Shown here: positions 55,766 to 61,539 of the stretch, in pieces
Layout of the letters: each line of letters opens with the position of its first letter
Position numbering within the stretch: position 1 is the stretch's first letter
Assembly (NCBI GenBank): GCA_022361195.1
Contig: JAKSBJ010000001.1
Coordinates: forward strand, 1 to 61,539
Direction: 5' to 3'
DNA length: 61,539 bases
Origin: Flavobacteriales bacterium
GTDB lineage: Bacteria > Bacteroidota > Bacteroidia > Flavobacteriales_D > Crocinitomicaceae
Made by a program: the position numbers and the translations under genes
Notes under the pieces: generated by a model
Database searches by the model: none
What the model was told of the DNA's origin: nothing
Seen by the model: the letters and a program-made list of their open reading frames with translations, nothing else

Positions 55766-55839
55766 TCCACACATCTTTTCTAAAGACGAATTTCCCCAAA
55801 AAGAAATTCACAATTGAAAGACTCTATTAACAAAGTCGC

Positions 55840-55856
55840 AAAAACACTGTGTTTTT
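55840..55856 (+). terminator. Terminator-like hairpin after pyrB
   Basis: AAAAACA-CTG-TGTTTTT is a perfect 7-bp stem with a 3-base loop 75 bases after the pyrB stop; the 3' arm itself supplies the T run. Confidence 0.5.
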
Positions 55857-55869
55857 ACATAAAAAATTT

Positions 55870-55877
55870 TAAATTTG
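55870..55877 (+). promoter_or_regulatory. Candidate -7 box of the STAS gene
   Basis: TAAATTTG fits TAnnTTTG, 46 bases before the ATG at 55924. No clear TTG at -33. Confidence 0.45.
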
Positions 55878-55923
55878 GAGAAATACATTTCAATAAATCC
55901 ACTTTAAGAAGCAACAGCAAACT

Positions 55924-56271
55924 ATGAATTTTTCAAAAGAAGAAAAAGGCCAATACACCATCGTGACTTCTAACGTTGAAAAATTGGATTCGACTAATGC
56001 CCCCGAATTGAAATCTGAGTTGGTTTTGATCAACAAAAATTCGGTTAACAACATCATTTTGGACATGTCTAAGTCCAGGTACTGTGATTCTTCAGGTTTG
56101 AGTGCTATTTTAATTGGAAACCGTCTTTGTAAGGATTCTGGAGGTGTATTTATTCTTTCCGGTTTGCAACCTAATGTTCAAAAACTTATTGAAATTTCTC
56201 AATTGCACAATGTATTGAATATCGCAAAGGCCAATGCAGATGCCGAGGATATGGTGCAAAATGCCGGCTAG
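55924..56271 (+). CDS. STAS-domain anti-sigma-factor antagonist
   Basis: 115 residues, a single STAS domain. The phosphorylation site pattern is YCDSSGLSAIL (Ser56/Ser57), as in SpoIIAA. Such proteins are dephosphorylated by PP2C phosphatases and then bind an anti-sigma kinase. Two matching phosphatases are in this window (10222-12216, 43892-45862), but no HATPase anti-sigma factor is. Confidence 0.92.
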   Translation: MNFSKEEKGQYTIVTSNVEKLDSTNAPELKSELVLINKNSVNNIILDMSKSRYCDSSGLSAILIGNRLCKDSGGVFILSGLQPNVQKLIEISQLHNVLNIAKANADAEDMVQNAG

Positions 56272-56371
56272 TAGTTTTTAGAATGAATTCGGAATTGTTG
56301 CTCCGAAGAAATTAATAAATCCCATTTCTTCTTACACCAAAATATCAGCTGATCATATTGAACAACTGTCT

Positions 56372-57739
56372 TTGCTGATTGGTAAGGATAAAGCTTTTTT
56401 TGATGAAGAGTCTTTAGAAAAGTACTCTCATGACGAAACCGAAGATTTACATTTTTATCCAGAAGTTGTTTTAAAAGCTGAAACGACAGAAGATGTTTCC
56501 CAGATACTAACTTATTGTAATGAACATTTAATTCCGCTTACTCCTCAAGGAGCTAGGACAGGATTAAGTGGAGGCGCATTGCCACTGTTTGGAGGTGTGG
56601 CTTTGTCAATGGAACGCTTTGATAAAATTCTTCATATCGACGAAAAAAACGGACAGGTGACTGTTGAACCAGGTGTTATCACACAAGTTTTACAAGAAGC
56701 TGTTGCCGAAAAGGGATTATTTTATCCTCCAGATCCAGCCAGTAAAGGTTCGTGTTTTATTGGAGGTAATTTAGCTGAGAATTCGGGTGGACCAAAAGCT
56801 GTGAAGTATGGTGTTACCAATGAGTATGTTTTAAATCTTGAGGTGGTTTTAGCCTCGGGAGAGGTTATTTGGACAGGGGCGAATGTGTTAAAGAATGCCA
56901 CAGCATATAATCTTACTCAGTTAATAGTAGGATCAGAAGGTACTTTGGGAATTATAACAAAGGCTGTCTTAAAATTGATTCCATTGCCTAAAAAGGATCT
57001 ATTGATGTTGGTTCCATTCAACAGTTCGGAAAAAGCCTGCGAGGCTGTCGCAGCCATTTTCCGAGAAGGGATTGTTCCAAGCGGATTGGAATTCATGGAA
57101 AGAGATGCATTACTTTGGACGGCAGAATTTATTGGGGAAGGTGTTGATGGAATAGCAGAGGAAGTTCAGGCTCATTTGCTAATTGAGGTTGATGGAAATA
57201 ATGAGGAAGTTCTGATGCAGGATTGTGAGAGTATTATGAATGTTGTAAGTCGGTTTGAGGCTGGAGAAATTCTGTTTGCTGATTCACAAGCTCAAAAAGA
57301 TAAATTGTGGAATTTGAGACGTAAGGTGGGAGAAGCAGTGAAATCTCAATCTATCTATAAAGAGGAAGATACTGTGGTTCCACGTTATGAACTGCCGGCT
57401 TTATTGAAAGGAGTTAAAGAGATTGGGAAACGATACGGATTCCATTCTGTTTGCTATGGTCATGCAGGAGATGGTAATTTGCACATTAATATTATTAAAG
57501 GAGATTTGAGTGAGGACGATTGGAACAATAAACTACCAATAGCCATTCGGGAAATATTTGATTTAACTGTGAGCCTCGGAGGAACCATTAGTGGTGAACA
57601 TGGAATTGGACATGTACAAAAGAACTACATGGACATCCCTTTTTCTAAAACGGAGCTAAGGTTAATGAAATCAATCAAAGCTATTTTTGATCCCAATAAT
57701 ATCTTAAATCCTGCTAAGATTTTCCCTGACGAGCTATAG
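56372..57739 (+). CDS. glcD: GlcD-like FAD-linked glycolate/lactate oxidase
   Basis: 455 residues from TTG 56372. FAD-binding PCMH domain (PLTPQGARTGLSGGALP, CFIGGNLAENSGGPKAVKYG, IVGSEGTLGIIT) and FAD-oxidase C-terminal domain (YGHAGDGNLHINI, SGEHGIGHVQ with metal-binding His). The open frame and plausible homology continue upstream to 56282 (TKISADHIEQL) with no ATG, GTG or TTG there, so TTG 56372 seems to start late. An ATG at 56283 is in another frame that stops after 10 codons. GlcE and GlcF are absent. The exact substrate is uncertain. Confidence 0.88.
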   Translation: MLIGKDKAFFDEESLEKYSHDETEDLHFYPEVVLKAETTEDVSQILTYCNEHLIPLTPQGARTGLSGGALPLFGGVALSMERFDKILHIDEKNGQVTVEPGVITQVLQEAVAEKGLFYPPDPASKGSCFIGGNLAENSGGPKAVKYGVTNEYVLNLEVVLASGEVIWTGANVLKNATAYNLTQLIVGSEGTLGIITKAVLKLIPLPKKDLLMLVPFNSSEKACEAVAAIFREGIVPSGLEFMERDALLWTAEFIGEGVDGIAEEVQAHLLIEVDGNNEEVLMQDCESIMNVVSRFEAGEILFADSQAQKDKLWNLRRKVGEAVKSQSIYKEEDTVVPRYELPALLKGVKEIGKRYGFHSVCYGHAGDGNLHINIIKGDLSEDDWNNKLPIAIREIFDLTVSLGGTISGEHGIGHVQKNYMDIPFSKTELRLMKSIKAIFDPNNILNPAKIFPDEL

Positions 57740-57751
57740 GTCATATAAAAT

Positions 57752-57784
57752 AAAAAGGCTGGACCTTTTGTGCCCAACCTTTTT
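57752..57784. terminator. Bidirectional terminator between convergent genes
   Basis: AAAAAGG-C-TGG (57752-57762) and CCA-A-CCTTTTT (57774-57784) form a 10-bp stem with one mismatch. T runs flank it on both strands, fitting the gap between glcD and the LolA-like gene. Confidence 0.7.
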
Positions 57785-57812
57785 ATCACTTAACCTCAAA
57801 AATCAAATTTTA

Positions 57813-58460
57813 TTATTCTTCGTAGCATTCTACTTCCGGATGCTTTGATCGATCAAAAACGAACTTACTTTCCGGAATCTCTACATTTTCTTCCAGGTTC
57901 TTTAAGATGTAACGCATGTTGTTACCATCTTTCCCTTTAATATATACTGACAAAAGTTCGTTTTTCGCTTTGTCAATTTTCAAAATGATTGTGTGGAATT
58001 TACTATCCTTTGGATCCTTAGGATACAAATGAATTTGATGCACCGGAATATCTTTGAAGGTTGTCTCACGTTTGTATTCATATTTATAACCTTCTTCCCA
58101 AATGGTTAGCATATTTGAAGGGGTTACACTTCCATCCTCTTCAGCCTCATCAACATCCGAAGTATAACATTCTTTGTCTAGCTTTAAATGCGTTGTTACA
58201 GTTTCACCATCACAGTAAATATCCTGCTCCTCCAATTCAATTTTGTATTTATCTCCTTTTAGGTAAGCTTTACCTTTTTGAGTAATTTTTGAACCATCCT
58301 CAGCATTGGTGATAACAATACTAAATGTAACGGCCATTGATTTATATGCTTTGGTCTTGCTACTTAAATCATCCAAAATCTTTTTGGCCTTTGCGTCTTC
58401 TTGTCCGTAAGCTGTTCCTAAAAAGAGGAAAGCAATTAATATGTTTATGGCTAGTTTCAT
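57813..58460 (-). CDS. LolA-like outer-membrane lipoprotein carrier protein
   Basis: 215 residues from the ATG at 58460; the frame also opens at a TTG (58481) that would sit at the predicted transcription start. Signal peptide (MKLAINILIAFLFLGTAYGQ). LolA-like body: SMAVTFSIVITNAEDG, KGKAYLKGDKYKIELEEQDIYCDGETV and DIPVHQIHLYPKDPK. Placement beside ftsK is common in Bacteroidota, so this is the likely housekeeping copy, in contrast to the pigment copy at 37775. Confidence 0.88.
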   Translation of the reverse strand: MKLAINILIAFLFLGTAYGQEDAKAKKILDDLSSKTKAYKSMAVTFSIVITNAEDGSKITQKGKAYLKGDKYKIELEEQDIYCDGETVTTHLKLDKECYTSDVDEAEEDGSVTPSNMLTIWEEGYKYEYKRETTFKDIPVHQIHLYPKDPKDSKFHTIILKIDKAKNELLSVYIKGKDGNNMRYILKNLEENVEIPESKFVFDRSKHPEVECYEE

Positions 58461-58486
58461 AGTAATATTTTGATTGTGCAAATATC

Positions 58487-58513
58487 CAAAATTATGCCAA
58501 AGCAGAAGCCCAA
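58487..58513 (-). promoter_or_regulatory. Candidate promoter of the LolA-like gene
   Basis: On the minus strand TAATTTTG (58487-58494) fits TAnnTTTG and a TTG (58511-58513) lies 16 bases upstream. The ATG is at 58460. Confidence 0.5.
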
Positions 58514-58528
58514 AATGTTAAATTTTAC

Positions 58529-61117
58529 TTAAAATTCTTGAGGGCCAGAGTTGTTGCCATCTAAATTGGCAAGAAAGAGTTCCAATGCCACTAAATCCGG
58601 AATCAAAACTTCACGGGCTTTTGAGCCTTTAAAAGGACCTATAATACCTGCTACTTCCATTTGGTCAATGATTCTTCCGGCACGGTTATATCCAATCTTC
58701 AGCTTTCGTTGTAAGAGTGATGCTGATCCTTGTTGATGGGTCACCAGAATTTTAGCGGCTTCTTCAAAGAGTGAATCTCTGTCATCCATGTCCACATCCG
58801 GGGCACTGTCTTCGCCTTCACCAACATATTCTGGTAACAATAATGCTTCAGGATAGGCTCTTTGATTTCCAATATAATCACAAACGGCTTCCACTTCAGG
58901 CGTGTCAACAAAAGCACATTGCAAACGGGTAACGTCGCTTCCAAAAGAAATCAACATATCACCTCTACCAATTAACTGGTCAGCTCCGGTTTGGTCCAAA
59001 ATGGTTTTGGAATCCACTCCAGATGATACCTTAAAGGCAATTCGAGCTGGGAAGTTGGCCTTAATCATACCCGTAATTACATTTACGGATGGTCGTTGGG
59101 TGGCAACAATTAGGTGGATACCAATTGCACGAGCTAATTGAGCCAAACGAGCAATAGGATGTTCAATTTCTTTTCCGGCCGTCATAATCAAATCGGCAAA
59201 CTCATCAATGACTACTACTATATAAGGTAGGTAACGATGACCATTTTCCGGATTGAGTTTACGCGAAATGAACTTGGCATTGTATTCTTTAATATTTCTT
59301 ACCTGAGCGTTCTTTAATAGCTCATACCGTTCATCCATCTCAATACAAAGAGAGTTCATGGTATTAACTACTTTACTGGTATCAGTGATAATTGGCTCCT
59401 CTGTATCCGGTAGCTTAGCCAAAAAGTGTCGTTCAATCTTATTATAAAGTGTCAACTCCACCTTTTTAGGATCCACCATCACAAATTTTACCTGAGCTGG
59501 ATGTTTTTTATAAAGGATTGAAACCAGAATGGCATTCAGTCCAACGGACTTTCCTTGTCCGGTTGCTCCAGCACATAATAAGTGAGGTGCTTTGGCTAAA
59601 TCAAAAACAAAGGTTTCGTTTGAGATGGTTTTCCCCATTACAATAGGAAGCTCCATATCTGTATTCTGAAACTTCTCCGATGCAATCATGGCTCGCATAG
59701 ATACCATTTCTGGTTTGGAGTTTGGTACTTCAATACCAATTGTTCCCCTTCCCGGAATTGGAGCAATAATTCTAATTCCATTCGCAGCCAAACTCAATGC
59801 AATGTCATCAGATAGATTTTTAATCTTTGAAATTCTCACTCCAGGTGCCGGAACAATTTCATAAAGAGTAACTGTTGGTCCAACTGTAGCTTTAATTTTT
59901 GAGATCTCAATTTTATAATGTCCAAGAGCCTCAACAATACGATTCTTGTTATTTTCTAATTCCTCCTTATTTATATTAAGTGATTTGTCACCGTAATCGG
60001 TCATCAAATCAATGGTAGGAAGTTTATAAGAAGATAGGTCGAGGGTAGGATCATATTCTCCAAATTCCTCCACCATATTATTAACTTCTTTGTCGCTGAG
60101 TATTTTTTCTTCTGGTTTAGCAACTTCAACCTGAAACTCCTCTTCAGGTTCTTCAGTGGTTTCTGGACTTTTATTTTCAACTTCCAATTCCGTGCTTTGT
60201 TCCTCAACCGTTTCTTCCACTTGTTGTTCTTCCTCAGGGAAGTCAGTTTCCAGTTCTATATTAATAGCGGCTTCGTTGGCTTCTTCTTTTTCTTCCTCCT
60301 CGTCAAAAGTGATGGTTTCGCTCAATTCATCTTTTTGAATATCCGAATCATCAATTGTATTAATCGCAACAATATCTATATCCCCATTTGCTGCAACTGC
60401 TTCTTCCGGTTCTTCATCTTTATCCTGACTCAATCCTATTTTACGGAATAAAGCCTTAAAGTCTGGATTGAATAATTGAACGACTGAAATAAAAAGAAGT
60501 ACGCCTATAAACAAGAGGGCTCCAAAATTTCCAAGGGCCATTTTTAGCCAGCTGTTGAATTGGTAACCAAATGATCCTCCATAAGAGAAAGATTCTTCTC
60601 CGGTAAAATATCCAAAGCATAATGATAATATGACAATACCAATAAGTGATTTTCCAACTACTTTCCCTAAAGGCAATATTTTAATACGGAGTAAAAGAAA
60701 AATTCCAAGTACTATAAATATAAGAGGGAATAAGAATGAGGATAAGCCAAACCATTCATAAATGAATTGATGCGATAGCCAGGCTCCTAATTTTCCAAGG
60801 TGATTTCCGAGTTCAATTTCTTCTCCTCCAAATAAGAATTCAAAGAGTCCTTTATTAATAACATGGTTTTGGTCAAGCTTCCAGGTAAACAAATAAGATA
60901 TAAAAGCTAAAAGCTGATAAGTAGAGAAGAGCACCAAAATAGAACCCACAGTAAGATTAAACCTTCTGTTCTCTTCAGCAAAAAGTTCTTTTATTGGTTT
61001 TAGGGGATTGAGTTTTCCGGTTTTTTTCTTCGATTTGGGTTGTTTTTTTTTCGAGCCGGATTTCTTTTTACTCTTTTCCTGGTCAGTTTTTTTGTATTCG
61101 TTTGATGCTTTTCCCAT
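58529..61117 (-). CDS. ftsK: DNA translocase FtsK
   Basis: 862 residues. N-terminal basic segment (KKKSGSKKKQPKSKKK), four membrane spans (~45-215), an acidic linker rich in Glu (~225-355), then the motor: Walker A GATGQGKSVGLNAIL (~517), Walker B YIVVVIDEFADLIM and the C-terminal winged-helix gamma domain (HQQGSASLLQRKLKIGYNRAGRIIDQME) that reads KOPS-like sequences. It moves the chromosome termini through the closing septum and activates XerCD. Confidence 0.97.
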   Translation of the reverse strand: MGKASNEYKKTDQEKSKKKSGSKKKQPKSKKKTGKLNPLKPIKELFAEENRRFNLTVGSILVLFSTYQLLAFISYLFTWKLDQNHVINKGLFEFLFGGEEIELGNHLGKLGAWLSHQFIYEWFGLSSFLFPLIFIVLGIFLLLRIKILPLGKVVGKSLIGIVILSLCFGYFTGEESFSYGGSFGYQFNSWLKMALGNFGALLFIGVLLFISVVQLFNPDFKALFRKIGLSQDKDEEPEEAVAANGDIDIVAINTIDDSDIQKDELSETITFDEEEEKEEANEAAINIELETDFPEEEQQVEETVEEQSTELEVENKSPETTEEPEEEFQVEVAKPEEKILSDKEVNNMVEEFGEYDPTLDLSSYKLPTIDLMTDYGDKSLNINKEELENNKNRIVEALGHYKIEISKIKATVGPTVTLYEIVPAPGVRISKIKNLSDDIALSLAANGIRIIAPIPGRGTIGIEVPNSKPEMVSMRAMIASEKFQNTDMELPIVMGKTISNETFVFDLAKAPHLLCAGATGQGKSVGLNAILVSILYKKHPAQVKFVMVDPKKVELTLYNKIERHFLAKLPDTEEPIITDTSKVVNTMNSLCIEMDERYELLKNAQVRNIKEYNAKFISRKLNPENGHRYLPYIVVVIDEFADLIMTAGKEIEHPIARLAQLARAIGIHLIVATQRPSVNVITGMIKANFPARIAFKVSSGVDSKTILDQTGADQLIGRGDMLISFGSDVTRLQCAFVDTPEVEAVCDYIGNQRAYPEALLLPEYVGEGEDSAPDVDMDDRDSLFEEAAKILVTHQQGSASLLQRKLKIGYNRAGRIIDQMEVAGIIGPFKGSKAREVLIPDLVALELFLANLDGNNSGPQEF

Positions 61118-61539
61118 AATTTTTGGAAGGACAAGTCGATCCTAACTACGAAAATAGAGAGTATATCTACTGCTTTTTCATGCTTCGCTCCTTCATTTCA
61201 ACAGCATGATGTTAGTTGAATGGACATATTATGAGGAATAGGAGTTGGGTATTTAAAAAGAGGTTTGACACCTTTATATATATAGTAGGGGATGGCGTAT
61301 TTATGAATGGAACATAAAAAGGGCTTTTCTTGTGAGATTTTTTTTAGTAAATTAAAAGGCTTGTTTCTAGCGAATTAAAAGGTGATATTAAAAAAAGATT
61401 AAAAAAACTTTGAGAAAAGTTTGGTTAAAAGGGAAAAGGATGTGTATCTTTGCGGCCGCTTTTAGAGCACAGCGGTGCTAAGCTAGAGAGGGCGAGAGGA
61501 GGAGTTGGATTGACATGTTGGTGCTATTTTTTTGAGGGA
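61118..61539. other. Intergenic region leading into a probable rRNA-type operon
   Basis: No ORF is supported. 61140-61380 is AT-rich without clear features. From 61381 an A-rich stretch, a promoter and a GC-richer leader follow. The mature RNA gene, if any, lies beyond the window. Confidence 0.6.
61420..61452 (+). promoter_or_regulatory. Strong Bacteroidota promoter, rRNA/tRNA type
   Basis: TTTG (61420-61423) and TATCTTTG (61445-61452) match the -33/-7 consensus with a 21-base spacer, preceded by A-rich UP-like DNA and followed by GCGGCCGC. A small hairpin AGCAC-AGCG-GTGCT (61467-61480) and a TTGACATGTTGG segment (61510-61521) follow; the latter recalls 16S leader sequences of the phylum. 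rRNA assignment is inference. Confidence 0.65.

Overview
The window is AT-rich chromosomal DNA of a Bacteroidota bacterium, most likely order Flavobacteriales. This rests on PorE-like TPR/PD40 architecture, TPR-SpoIIE phosphatases, an HYC_CC_PP-type protein, a TonB-dependent receptor, Bacteroidota-type -7 boxes (TAnnTTTG), little Shine-Dalgarno, and a flexirubin/aryl-polyene pigment locus. No insertion sequence, prophage, CRISPR array or tRNA gene was seen.

Layout. 1-1093 is the 3' end of a large unrecognised protein. 1248-9860 encodes a 2870-residue exported protein (TPR, PD40 propeller, long repeated coiled coil, Asn-rich linker, five SPOR-like repeats), overlapped by clpS. Next on the minus strand come a TPR/PP2C phosphatase with a LacI regulator, map with a small membrane protein, a TlpA-like thioredoxin and sucC.

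16674-39940 is the pigment locus. The right arm (27387-39940, plus strand) is one tightly packed operon. It encodes a tyrosine ammonia-lyase, a ketoreductase, three complete ketosynthases, a chain-length-factor-like protein and a further degenerate synthase-like protein, two ACPs, two hotdog dehydratases, a thioesterase, an LpxL/HtrB-like acyltransferase, a polysaccharide deacetylase, a LolA-like protein and a GT2-DUF2062 protein. The left arm encodes a fused MMPL exporter/acyltransferase/methyltransferase with a phytoene-desaturase-like oxidoreductase, a C45-type acyltransferase/hydrolase with a CoA ligase, a methyltransferase and two small exported proteins. Inferred pathway: tyrosine is deaminated to coumarate, activated by the ligase, extended on ACP by the type II PKS into an aryl polyene, tailored, and moved to the outer membrane. 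The dialkylresorcinol genes darA and darB, needed for a full flexirubin, are not in the window.

40032-43188 is a probable metal-related trio (HYC_CC_PP protein, TonB receptor, HMA protein). 43254-50140 carries an O-methyltransferase, a second TPR/PP2C phosphatase, threonine aldolase, two lipoproteins and a membrane patatin with a 19-base A tract. 50162-53331 encodes a DUF389 protein, a beta-barrel candidate, a GDPD lipoprotein and a SUI1 protein. 53332-54279 has no long ORF but holds a long inverted repeat overlapping a terminator, direct repeats, and a possible 45-codon gene with its own terminator. pyrR-pyrB, a STAS protein, a GlcD-like oxidase, a LolA-like protein and ftsK follow. The window ends in what looks like an rRNA-type promoter and leader.
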